Translations under genes and position numbers: made by a program
Assembly: GCA_030737875.1 (NCBI GenBank)
Contig: CM060919.1
Coordinates: forward strand, 804,929,160 to 804,993,159
DNA length: 64,000 bases
Direction of reading: 5' to 3'
Source of the DNA: Allium sativum
Lineage: Eukaryota > Streptophyta > Magnoliopsida > Asparagales > Amaryllidaceae
Notes under the pieces: model-generated
Told to the model about the DNA's origin: nothing
Databases searched by the model: none
The model's input: only the letters and a program-made list of their open reading frames with translations
Part shown: positions 23,051-34,365 of the stretch, in pieces
Layout: every line of letters starts with the position of its first letter
How positions within the stretch are numbered: position 1 is the stretch's first letter

Positions 23051-23982
23051 GTGAGGAGTTGACCTAGTTTACATAAATATTTATTTAATTTAATTTAATT
23101 CCAAAAAGTAACTTTTTCTTTTGAACTCCGAATCGAACCCACCGACTGTCGTCCCTAGCTAATTACCCTCATTCCAAACACAATGTGATATGCATCGTAA
23201 GCTGATTCGATCGTTTCGATCAGTTTCCGTCAAAATCAAAATATAAATCTACATATTGAATTTGAACGTGCATTTCAATTTACCGGGGCCATATACAGAC
23301 TCTAAAAATTCCCAAAAAATATTTTCTAGCTTCATATTAACGATACGGTTCTAACAAAACTAATTTCGTCAAATTCTGAGACCGTTTGAAAAATGGCCAT
23401 TTTCTGGTCGATCAAAATTGACTAAAACTGTTAAAACACATTTAACTTCGCCAGGCTCACATATTGATTTAGAAAATTATGAATTGTGGAATCTAGCAAT
23501 AAATTGACATCCCAGATCCAACAAAAGTGGTTTCGTCGAAAACCGAGGTCGTTTGCAAAATTTCCATTTTTAAGGGCCAGAATTCCATAGCGACTATTCT
23601 GAATTTTCAACTGGACGTAACTTTTGATTCTCACTACGAAATTTCAATTTTTCGGATTCGTTGGAAAGATATTCTCAAATATATTCTAATATTTTTGGTT
23701 TCGCTAAAATCCGGTTTATTTTGAATCATGACATTCATTTGAAATTTGAAATTTGAAATCGAATTTCTAATCTACCGCGCCATTTTCAATTCCTTTTATA
23801 ATATAAAATAAATGTTTATATTCTAACGTTAATCTATATAAATATATACGTTCTAATTCTATTCAAATTAAATTTCTCGTCGTCATTATTTAAAATAATT
23901 AATTTTAAATATTCAAAATTCATTAAAATTGCCAAAATAAAAAATTTAAATTGGCTCAGAATTTCCGGGTTGTTACAAATCA

Positions 23983-26694
23983 ACTGGAAAATGGCCGTTT
24001 TTCAAACGGTCTCCAAATTCAACAAAATTAGTTTTGTTAGGACCATATTGTCAAAACATAGCTAGATTTATTTTTCTGGAATTTTTGGAGTTAGTATGTG
24101 GCCCCAGTAAATTAAAATATACGTTAAAATCAATTTTGAACGTTAAATTAATTTATATTTTAATTTTGATGAAAACTGATCGAAACAATCGAATTGGCTT
24201 ACCAAACATATACCATTGTGTCCAGAATGGGAGTATTTGGCTAGAGACGATAGTCGTTAGGATTTGCTTGGAGTTCGTACATGAAAACATTAACGTTTGG
24301 CAAAAGTTGAATTATATAATAATAGAATAATATTCTCCTATCTTATAATTACCCCCTTTCCTCCTCTTATGACCTAAAACAGTCGTTCTTCTGTAAAATT
24401 CAAAATCAAAAGGAGTGGCTCCTCTTTAATTTCTTCCTCCAATTAAATAAATTCCAATTCTCCATGAAATCTTGTGATGTTGGATTCATTGAACTCGTAT
24501 GCGAAGGAGCTTCCCATTGGTATACGTTTTATTGGGTGCGGCAGTGTTTCTCGTTCTCCAAATAATATCAGGGTCGGCTAGGGCTGGACTTTGGCGTCGA
24601 CATGGGCAGAACTGGGTCGAGGTGAGGACGGCATGATGATCATGAGCGGGAGGCACATCGTTCGCCAGTCAGAGATCCACCTCTGATCTAACGTAGAGGG
24701 GCGGCAGTGCTTCTTCCTCCAACGACTTCGAGTTTAGGTGAGAAGGAAAAAAACAGTGAGCTGAATTTATTTTCAGTTTTTAATATATAAATAAATAGAG
24801 AATTTATTTACAGATTTTAATATAAATAAGCATTGATTTATTCTCGGATTTTATATATAATAACATGGTATAAATACGATTTTTATAAATATAAACATCG
24901 AATAAAAATGTGATTTTTATAATTTAATAGAATTTATAAAAATAGGATTTTTATTATAAATGACTTATTTAGAAAAATATAATACCAAGTTAAAATTATA
25001 ATTTTTATTATATGAATAACAAGTTAAAAATATAATTTTTTATATATTATAGCAAGTTAAAAATATGATTTTTATATATAATAATTGAGCTAAAAATATG
25101 ATTTTCAAATAATAACATAGTATAAAAATATGATTTTTATAAATAAAAACATCGAATAAAAATGTGATTTTTATAATGTAATAGAATTTATATAAATAGG
25201 ATTATCATTATAAATGACTCTGTTTAGAAAAGTATAATGCAAGTTAAAAATATAATTTTTATTATATGAATAGCAAGTTAAAATTATGATTTTTATTATA
25301 TGAATAGCAAGTTAAAAATATGATTTTTATTATATGAATAGCAAGTTAAAAATATGTTTTTTTATATGAATAGCAAGATAAAAATTCGATTTTTATATAT
25401 ACAATAGCATTATAAAAATTCGATTTTTATATATACAACAACATTATAAAAATTCGATTTTTATATATAATAGCAATATAAAAATGCGATTCTTATATAT
25501 ATAATAGCGTTACATAAATGTGATTTTTATATATATGGAACAGTCGAAAAATATGAACTTTAGTTGTGTAAAATTATATTTTTTAGTGACATAAAAATAT
25601 GATTTTATAAATAAGAACATAGCATAAAAAAGTGATTTTTATAAATAAGAACATAACATAAAAATATGATTTTTATCGTATAAAGGAAATATTTTTAGTT
25701 AGTTAAAAATATGATTTTTATCATACGTATGAAATAATTATTCGATATCATTTTTAACATATTTATGTTATTTGTAAAATAGACATGCTAGATTTCTGGA
25801 AAAATTTAAGATTGACAATCAAAGAATGGCAGAGTGGAAACCAAAGGTGAGAACTCCTTCTCACTTAATTTATTTTACAGTTAAAAATATTTTAGGTTGC
25901 AGACGGGGCTTAGAAGCCCCCGACACTATTTATTGTACGAACCATGTTGTTTGATTTGAATTATATGGAGTTTAACACTTGAATTTACATAATCACATAA
26001 ATTGAAAGAGATGTATGGATATTACTGACACACGAATTTCATAATCCACAAATAGCCACTTATGGTGCCGTAAATGGCATTGGGGTAGTTGAGTATTTAT
26101 TAATTTAGATGTTCTGCGTGATTTGATTATGGTTGTGAAAATTGATTTATTTATTTGGATTTGATTTGGATGTGAATAGGATTGAAATTGGTTTGTGTAT
26201 GGCGCGATCCAGTATTAGGCGAAGGATAAGGCTAGACCTTATTCCGGTTCTAGTATCATGTCGTTATGCTGCCGAAGTTTTCTAAAAAGTGTAAAAATTT
26301 AGTTAGTTGAAAATATTATTTTTAGCTTATAACTGTGATAAATAAAATAATTATTGGATAGTTAAAAAAAATTACAAATCCATTTACAAGTCGGACAACT
26401 TGTTTATGCTCACCTATTTTTGCAATATCGATTAGGACGATAATTTTTACACATCGACCAGGTGCACAAATAATAATTATTATTTGATGGTTGAAACCCC
26501 ACATGGGTTTGGGATGATATTTGATGTACACTAGTCCCAATTGTTTAGTCTATGTCAATCGATTAGTTGACAGACTATTGTAATAGTTAATTATTTATAT
26601 TTAATGCTTATGCAGTTGTGTAGCGCACTCTGGATGATGGTTAATTGTTTATCATTGTCGTTATATACATGTGTGCATGAAATCCATATAAATA
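23983..26694 (+). mobile_element. Family X copy B, second part
   Basis: Resumes copy B after the aatca duplication (actggaaaatggccg). It then shows the conserved ccattgtgtccagaatgg region, a GC-richer block ending gagtttag-gtgagaagg (about 24730), an AT array, aaaccaaag-gtgagaactcc (about 25840), ttttag-gttgcagacgggg (about 25893), and the cccacatgggtttggg region. It stops at 26694, right after ccatataaata, where copy E begins. Confidence 0.72.
24780..25740 (+). repeat. Hairpin-rich AT array in copy B
   Basis: Units around aaaaatatgatttttat with a spacer containing gaatagcaagtt. tagcaa recurs at 25271, 25305 and 25339, a 34-bp period. The core AAAAAT-nnn-ATTTTT is an inverted repeat. Confidence 0.8.
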
Positions 26695-28027
26695 TGTGCA
26701 ACAATCCGGAAATTCTGAACCAATTTAAAATTTTATTTTAGAAATTTAATGGATTTTGAATATTTAAAATGATTTATTTTGAACAATAACGACTAAAAAT
26801 TTATTTAAATCGAAGTTATAATGAATATATTTACTTTAATTATATAAGGAGTTAGAAATAGTGCAGTAGTTTGAAAATTTGAATTTGAACTTTGATTGAG
26901 TGTACATGATTCAAAATAAATCGGATTTTGGTGAAACCAAAAATATTACAGTTTGTTTAAAAATATCTTTCCAACGAATCTGAAAAATTGAAGTTTCATA
27001 GCGGGAACAAAAAGTTATGTCCAGTTTAATATTTAGAATAGTCGCTACGGAATTCATATATATATATTTTAATATTAAAAATAGCCATTTTACCAACGAC
27101 CTCCGTTTTCGACGAAACCACTTTGGTTGGATCCGGAATGTCAAATTATTGCTAGATTTCAATTTTTAGAATTTTTGGAATTAATATGTGAGTGTGGAAA
27201 AAGAAAATGTGTTTTGTCAATTTCAGTCAATTTGGATCGACCAGAAAATGACCATTTTTCAAACGGTCTCCAAATTCGATGAAATTAATTTTGTTAGGAC
27301 CGTATCGTCAAAATATAGCTAGATTTATTTTTAGGAAATTTTTGGAGTCAGTATGTGGCCTCGATAAATTAAAATGTACGATCAAATTAAAAAATTAAAT
27401 GTTTTATATTTTAAATTAAAGAAAAGTAGGTTGATACGATCAAACGGGCTGACGGGACCTAGTCCATTATGTCCATGATAGGGTTATTTGGCTAGGGGCA
27501 ACATTAGTTGGGCTGGATTTAGAGTTCGTATAGATTAACAGGCTTTTTTCTTTGAATTTAATAATATATTATTATATATATACCCCTTGATTAACAAACC
27601 CTGATCCTATTTCAAAACCTACATCCGCCACTACCCTGATGTATGGCCAAAATTCTTCCTTTTTAATTCATTAAAAACTCTGGATCGAATTCAAATTACA
27701 ACCTGATTCTAAACACAAATTTGAAGTACTTTCTCAGCTCTTCCTTTCCATACAGTTGAGATCGATTTTCACTGAGTATTGGACGCGAATTCCTAGGATA
27801 AAGGGGGTGACTTCAACCTCGGATTTCGGAGTAGGGACAGGGCTGAGTAGGCCCATGTTGGTGGTGGAGAGAGGCTGCGCCATGGCGCTCGAGGGGACGG
27901 GGATCTGTGATGGTCTGGCTGCTTGATGAGTGGTGCGACATGGAGCTTTTACGGTGGAGGTTGGGTTCGTAAGGTCCTATAGGTAAAGGGAAGAAGAAGA
28001 AGTGAATTAACGAGGGATTATGGTAGA
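26695..28027 (+). mobile_element. Family X copy E, first part
   Basis: Starts TGTGCAACAATCCGG, a variant family-X terminus. It follows the usual order: gcagtagtttgaaaat, accaacgacctccg, tttcaaacggtctcc, then the ccattatgtcc region, a TATATATA stretch near 27570, and a GC-rich exon-like block (27780-28000). Element 3 interrupts it after gtaga (28023-28027), and it resumes at 59818. Confidence 0.72.
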
Positions 28028-29436
28028 TGTTAACCCATAAAAATAAGGGTTTGAGCCATGTCGTGTTAGCTAAGGCATCAAGAGCCATGTCGAAACAAGA
28101 GGGCCAAGACGTTAAAATCGTGCCAATATTAGTCAAGTCGTTGGGTTCATATGAAATAAACCAAGTCGGACTCGGACTCATGGCGTGGGAACCAGGATGC
28201 TTCAAGGCCATATCGCAAGGAAGGGAACAACAACCAGCTGCTTCTCAAGGCATGACGTATCTCGCCATGTCGCTCCGTAGAAACCAGGTCGATCCCAGGT
28301 CATGCCGCATTTCATTTATGGCGACAAAGTAAAGCAAAAGCACCTAGCAGTCATGTCGTCATGACGCAAGTCGTTATCTCATTAATCATCCATGTCGGCC
28401 TTAGGTTATGTCGTAGGAGGTATGTTAGGTTCAGGAAACGCATCATGCTGTCTCGCTCCCATGCCGCTCGACGACATGAAATGCAGGCTGCTACTCAAGA
28501 TCTCGAGATGATCCATGTCGTGATCTATTCACGCCGCATCCAACTATTACCAGATTGCTGACAGCTATCATCCGAACGAGATGAACCATGTTAAGGAGAA
28601 TCATGATGTGTCAAAGGCTCAAGGCCCTCAGAAGCATAATGTCGTGCGACATGAGTCATGCCGTCCTGCCTCCATATCGTTCTGCGACATAAAGGGTAAG
28701 TCACTAATCAAGATCTGAAGTTAAACCATGTCGCGCCCCGCTCATATCGCCTCCAGCTAATGTTGGGTCACCCAAACGAGATGAACCATGCCGTAGAAAA
28801 TCATGTCATGTCGAGAACTTAGGATATCAAATGGTTTATTAGAGCGGCATAGGTCATGTCGTCTGGCGCCATGAGTTATGGCGTTTCTCTACATAATTAC
28901 GAAACTGCCACCTGGTCTGGAAATCTCCTATAAATACCCCCTCACTTCTTCATTTGGGGGAAGGAAATCTTGAGACCACGAAGTGCTGCCAAAAATATTC
29001 CATAACAATTCTAACATCCATTCAACATCATAAATTGAAGATTAATCCATGGATCATGATTTCCATCAAACACATCCAAATGATTCAAGAGTTGAAGATT
29101 GATTGAGCAAGCCTACATGAAAGAGGGATTCCTTTCAATTCTACCACGTCTACATCAAATCTCCGCTGAATAATTCTCTTCTCAATCATCTTTAGTAGAT
29201 TAAGTGTAATTCATAAGTAAGGAAGTGATAAAATTGATGTAAGAGAGAAGGTAATCTTGTAATCTTCATATTGATAATGGAATCTCTTATGAAAGTGGAT
29301 GTAAACCCTTATTGGGTTGAACCATTATAAAACCTGGTATCTTTTACTTACATTTCAATCGTTGTAAGGCTCCACTTTTCATTTTTGTGAGACGGTTCTT
29401 CACATTTTTGGTGTTTTGTCAATTTTAGGGAAAACA
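28028..29436 (+). repeat. Element 3 5' LTR
   Basis: 1409 bp, TGTTAACCC...GGGAAAACA, paired with 58403-59812. The first 900 bases are dense in catgtcg, catgccg and catgacg motifs. Divergence from the 3' LTR is a few percent and denser near the start. Confidence 0.93.
28929..28936 (+). promoter_or_regulatory. Element 3 LTR TATA box
   Basis: tataaata followed by ccccctcacttc. The equivalent in the 3' LTR is at 59304-59311. Placement after the motif-rich U3 fits a promoter. Confidence 0.6.
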
Positions 29437-29438
29437 TT

Positions 29439-29457
29439 TGGCGCCCACTGTGGGGCC
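29439..29457 (+). other. Element 3 primer binding site
   Basis: TGGCGCCCACTGTGGGGCC lies two bases after the 5' LTR. The form is typical of Tat elements; I did not establish which tRNA it pairs with. Confidence 0.75.
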
Positions 29458-29570
29458 AGAATTGCCAATCCATTTCTCGCTCTTTCACAAGGTAGAAGGC
29501 CTTGCATTGGAATTTTGAATCCACTCTGATCATCTAAGTTCTCCAAGTTGCAGTACTTATCTCAAAAGCC

Positions 29571-31380
29571 ATGGGAAAACTAGTAGACCATCGAAGAAAG
29601 TTACAAGTCAAAGCCTCGAAGATGTCGATAATGCCACTAGCACAGAAGATACCCTGCCTATTAATCAGTTTGCAGTCGGTGAAAGTTCTAAAGTCGGAAC
29701 TTCCATAACAAGAAAGGATTTGGATGAAGTGGCAGTAGGACTAACAAGTCGAATGAATATTGCGAGTGAATCAATGATGAATAAGCTTGACACCATGTTC
29801 GCCATGCAAGCCGCAACGACCAATGTTACCATGAGTGCAAGCCATCTCAAAACTGCTAAAACCACTGGAATAGAAGATACTGGATCTTCTTCCTTGAGTC
29901 AAAATAAAGGAAACTCTTTCCAGGAGATTGCAAATCCTAGTCATAAGGGAATGAGGCCACCTATTCATAACCACTCTGGAAAAGCAACTCCTCAACAAGC
30001 ATTTGGTTCCACCAAAAGGGCACTTCCCCATGCAGGAGGTCCAGGGCCCCGGAATCTGAACTGCGATCATTTGCGTAGGCAAACATCCGGTAAAGAGGAA
30101 GGCGTCCGCCCTATGGACTAACTCAATGAGGAGGAGCGAATATCCGGAATGATACGGAAGATCATGAATGAGAGCCAGAAAAAGGTGGATGATGAAAAAG
30201 AATAGGGATTTGCTCCTACAAAAACCCCGCTTACAGAAAGAATAAAAATGGCGCCATATCCAAATAAATTCAAACCCCAGTTGTACAAGCCTACAATGGA
30301 ACTGGCGATCCAAACGTGTTCCTATTCAGATACGATCAGCACATGGATGGGGCACGCGCTACTGATGAGCTCAAGTGTTTGTACTTTCCTACCTATTTGG
30401 AGGAAGTAGCCTCACTCTGGTTCACAAAACTCCCGCTGAAATCCGTGGAAGACTTCGCTACCTTGGCCAAGTTGTTCAGACAACAATTCAGGCTCCAAGC
30501 AACCAAGGTGCGTGATGTAATGGAATTGAATGAACTGGAACAAGGGCCGAGGGGGTCCATTAAGGCCTTCCTTTCTCGTTTAAACACAGCCGTGACCGAA
30601 GTTGGAAACTATGGGCCACGTTTGGCTTTGATGGCTCTAAAGGGAGGCATAAGTAAAAAGACCAAACTCGAGCGGTGGATCAAGAAGAAGAAGCCTGCCA
30701 CTCTCGAAGAGCTGTTTGACAAGGCAGAGGAGTATATAGGCATGGATGAGGATCCAGACCTATACAATGGAAGCTGCAGAAAGTAAGAGGCCATCAGAAA
30801 AGAGGGACGTAAACGTGCAAGGAAGACAGAAAAACGCCAGAGGAAATCAGAAAAGGGGGGATGTAGGGAAAGACAGTTGAAACAACAAAAAGGTTTGTTT
30901 CTTCAAGAATTACGAAATGACTCCTCTTAACGACACCATAGAGAACATTTATATGGCGACCAAAGACGCTGAAGTGTACCCAGAGCCCGGGAAGTTAAGA
31001 GTCACTGATAACGCAATAAAGTCTGACAGGTTCTGCCGATTCCATAACCAGCCAGGGCATAGCATGAACAAATGTAGACATTTGAAAAGCTTAATCGAAG
31101 AACTGATAAGGAAAAACAGGCTTCAACAGTACACAAAGAACCCCCAGAAAGCTCAGGGAACTCAAGACCAAGGAACCTTTGTAGGACAGCCCAAACAGAA
31201 TGAGAACGCCTCAATGGCTGCTATACCAAGGATGATCATAAACACCATCTCAGGAGGCCCCTACCTGGTTGGGAAAAGCTGGGGGGATATGGTGAAGTGC
31301 GCTCAAGAGGTGAAGTACTTTTCGAAAAAGGGTGCACTCATGACCATAGATGAAGTTTTATCGAAAAAAGTACCAAGAAC
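29571..31380 (+). pseudogene. gag: Element 3 gag, multiply broken
   Basis: The ATG at 29571 (after ctcaaaagcc) starts MGK but is out of frame with what follows. A one-base loss in the AAAA run would explain the shift. The downstream frame reads through QFAVGESSKVG to a TAA at 30119-30121. After more stops and a shift near 30288 the gag domain appears (30316-30786; NGTGDPNVFLFRYDQHMDGA, LWFTKLP, LFRQQF). A further open part at 30917-31429 holds the Tat-type zinc motif CRFHNQPGHSMNKC (about 31033-31075), followed by HLKSLIEELI. Gag would package the RNA; this copy is dead. At least four frame breaks are visible. Confidence 0.88.
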
Positions 31381-32188
31381 TTGCGAGATGACATCACATT
31401 TAAAGATGAAGATCCGAATGGGATCATAACACCTACAGAGGATCCAATGGTGATAACCGTTGGTCTGGGCCCGGCTATAGTAAGAAGGGTGTTAGTCGAT
31501 AGCGGAGCCTCAGTTAATATCCTTTTCTTTAGTGCATTCCATAGGATGGAGCTTTCCATGAGTGACGTAAAAGCCTGTCAAAACAAGGTCCATGGATTCA
31601 CTGGTCAAGCTGTTCAACCGATTGGTGTCATCAGTCTACTGGTGGAGCTTGGGGAAGGAGAGCAGAAAGCCATATGGATACAAGACTTTGTTATAATCGA
31701 TGAACCCTCTGCTTACAACGCCTTCCTGGGAAGGCCTACTCTCGCAGCATTCAGAATAACTATGGCTCCGTGGCGCCTCACTATGAAATTTCCAACGGAG
31801 AATGGTGTTGGCACAATTATAGGAGATCAACAAGCAGCAAAGGAGTGTTATTTGGTTGAATTGGCATAAGCAAGGAAGAAGGAATTGAAGAAGGATGTAG
31901 AGCCATCGCTTTGCATCCAGAAACCCCTCTTATAGCAACTAAAGCAAAATCCCCATACTACTGAGCACAGTGGCGCTCGAAAGGCAATTGATCCAAGGAA
32001 AAACAATATGGGGGAAAATAGAGCAACGCCAGCCGAAGATACTATCCCCGTTCCAGTATCCAAAGACCCTACCCAAGTCCTGAAGATAGGTTCACAGCTA
32101 GGCATGAAGCTGCGGAAGGAATTAATCTTGTTTTTGAAAGCAAACCTAGATGTATTTGCCTGGGAACACTCAGATATGTGTGGGATCC
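31381..32188 (+). pseudogene. pol: Element 3 aspartic protease and start of RT, interrupted
   Basis: Open to 31869 with the catalytic VLVDSGASVNIL near 31495 and AFLGRPTLAAFR near 31720, a retropepsin that would process Gag-Pol. After stops, 32008-32188 reads VLKIGSQLGMKLRKEL and VFAWEHSDMCGI, the conserved lead-in to Tat reverse transcriptase. It is cut exactly in GIDP by element 4 (target gatcc). The frame shift at about 31375 separates it from gag. Confidence 0.88.
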
Positions 32189-33153
32189 TGATCGACGCTA
32201 GTCTATGAATTAGAAAAGCGCGACATTTGTAATAAATTCTGCAAGCATACAGGTGTGTAGCATACAGGTCGAACACAGGGAGGAAAGTTAAATTTTATTA
32301 TTTATATGTTTCTTGGGCGTGTTAGACGAACTTTGGAGGTTGATTTTGAAAATAAAACAAAACAAAATTAAAACTGTGATTTGATTCAGAACAGATCTAA
32401 CTGAACCAACGATCAGATCACAATTTCAATGGAAAAGAAATAAAACTATGAATTAGATTTGAATCTAATCAAATCCAATTTGACCTAAGAAAATAATAAA
32501 AGCAGAAATTGAAATTGCAGAAATTGAAATAACAAACAAGAATTAAAATTAGGATTTCCGCTGAATCTAATCAGACGGTAAATCACTAATGCAAATAAGT
32601 GCAAAATACAAATAGTGTTCTACCGAATCTAATCGTATAGACAACACTAGTTGCTAAGAAAACAAAAAAAATGCAGAAAATAAAAGAGAAAGAAGAACTT
32701 TTATTAGAACAATGGAATAAGAGATGAGATGATGGCTACAAGGTTATTACAAGGGTATATATAGGGTAGATAGCCAAACCCTAACCCTAACCCTAATGGT
32801 AAATGGGCCTGGTTATTACATCACTAATTAGTTTACAATGAGAAACATAAATGGGCCTTTGATAATTAAAGCAATTTTGGGCCTTTTCTCTTTTTCCTCT
32901 TGCTTCCTTGACATTTCTTCATTGATTTGTGATGTTCAAAGCCTTTTTATCAATCCTTTTCTTGTCCAACAGCAACTAGATGTGACATCTTCATCTACAC
33001 AGCAAATTGAACTCTATTTCTCTACATTTCTGGTTGCATGCGGGCTGGGTTGGACTATCTGTAAAAATAACAAAACAATACCCAAGTAATATTTATTTAT
33101 ATACAAAAGATAAGATATAAGAGCATAAAATAAACACATTTCTATGTCAATCA
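32189..33153 (-). repeat. Element 4 3' LTR
   Basis: 965 bp, TGATCGACG...GTCAATCA on the plus strand. Looks identical to 39566-40530. Contains the promoter motifs described for the 5' LTR, shifted by 7377 bases. Confidence 0.95.
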
Positions 33154-33168
33154 AATACCCCCACACTT
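33154..33168 (-). other. Element 4 polypurine tract
   Basis: The minus strand reads AAGTGTGGGGGTATT directly before the 3' LTR, an Athila-type tract. Confidence 0.8.
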
Positions 33169-34365
33169 ATCTTTTACTCGTCCTCGAGTAAAAAGAAAAT
33201 GAAAAACTAACTAGATAGGTCACACTTTCGTAGGAAACACGATTGCATTGAGCGTATGCAACAAGCCGTTAAACCTCTAGGTGTCCCTAGTAGGACGAGT
33301 GGTGTCTCGTGAGGGTTTTCAGCGGATACTACCCACAAAATCCAAATGCAGTATGCTATGATTCTAATGAAACTACATGAATGCAATGGACATATGCAAA
33401 AATAAAAACGAAAAATGACAACACGACTTATTTCAGGAAAGTGGTACAACAAATTAAGTCAATAATTTCTAACCAGTTGATTTTATTTTAGATACCTCGA
33501 CTTGTCACAAATTTTCAATATAAATCAAGTCTTCAAATGTTAAATTCCAGTTTGGCCAGTTAGTTCGGTCGATAACATAGTGCAGCCATGAAATAAATTC
33601 TTAGTTTGCTTGGCACAGTTTGCAAAGTGGTATTCTAATTTTCTCATGTATGGCTAGTCAAATCAATAAGGTCAAGAAGTGTTTGGGTATCATCGCTTAT
33701 TCTTTATTCTATAAAATTTTAAGATTTATGATTAAGTACATACACCTAACTAAAAAGACCAAGGTTTACCACCCATGCACTGCCTCGCGGACTAACGGAG
33801 AGTAGGTAAAGAGCTTGGCGGATTGTGCAGGCCGACTTTGACTTTGTCAACAACGTGTCGGTAATCCTTAGGTGTCCAATCTCATAAAATGAGACCAAGA
33901 TATTCCAACTTTGACTTTGTCAACAACGTGTCGGATAGAGCTTGGCGGGTTTGCACACCAACGCTCGATATACAAGCAATGTTGGATACCCTTGGAATAC
34001 TATTATTATTATTATCGAAAATATAAGCACAAAAGAGAGTTACGCGAATTCAACTTAACACAACTTAGTTTTAAAGATTTGAAAAGCCAATATAAGTCTT
34101 TTAAGTCCTCCACTTATTTAAACAAAGTCTACAATGTAGAATAGATTTCATGGCCATCACCTAAGAATCTCCCTATGTACCGGTTACACTTTTATCCCTC
34201 AGAATTAAACTTTTCATTATATTTCCTATTCGATCTAAGTTGAGAGAGAAAAATACTATCAACTGGCTAAAAATTGTAAACTTATTTTGTTGTATCAATT
34301 GAAAATGAGTCGTATTTTTTTAAAAAAAAATGGTATGTTACTACAATCTAAAATGCATGATGGTC
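33169..34365 (-). other. Element 4 3' untranslated region
   Basis: 1.2 kb with no gene. Holds a 27-base direct repeat (ctttgactttgtcaacaacg core) at 33834-33861 and 33907-33934, each near gagcttggcgg, and a short tat-repeat near 34000. Confidence 0.65.

Larger units (their letters stand above)
6752..23977 (-). mobile_element. Family X complete copy, probable 6.6-kb solo LTR
   Basis: Read on the minus strand, the unit begins TGTAACAACCCGG (23977) and ends TTGCTACA (6752), with the TG...CA ends of an LTR. It is flanked by a perfect 5-bp duplication, aatca, at 6747-6751 and 23978-23982. Removing element 1 and its duplicated target leaves about 6.6 kb. It lacks a second LTR, primer site or protein domains, which fits a solo LTR of a very large element. 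A non-autonomous element with undetected LTRs is the alternative. In minus order it carries the 5' region (23977-23080), a GC-rich block, a hairpin array, a GTGAG site near 21885, the segment gatgcagacag, the element-1 insertion point, the antisense-ORF region (9.2-10.2 kb), and a long 3' part (8500-6752) ending in a U5-like sequence. Confidence 0.65.

Noticed and set aside
32776..32796. Interstitial telomere
   Set aside because: Only three ccctaa units, inside an LTR and repeated in the partner LTR; better read as a telo-box.
32838..33089. 83-codon frame in the element 4 LTR, repeated at 40215-40466
   Set aside because: LTR duplication explains the identical copies; it overlaps the promoter motifs on the opposite strand.
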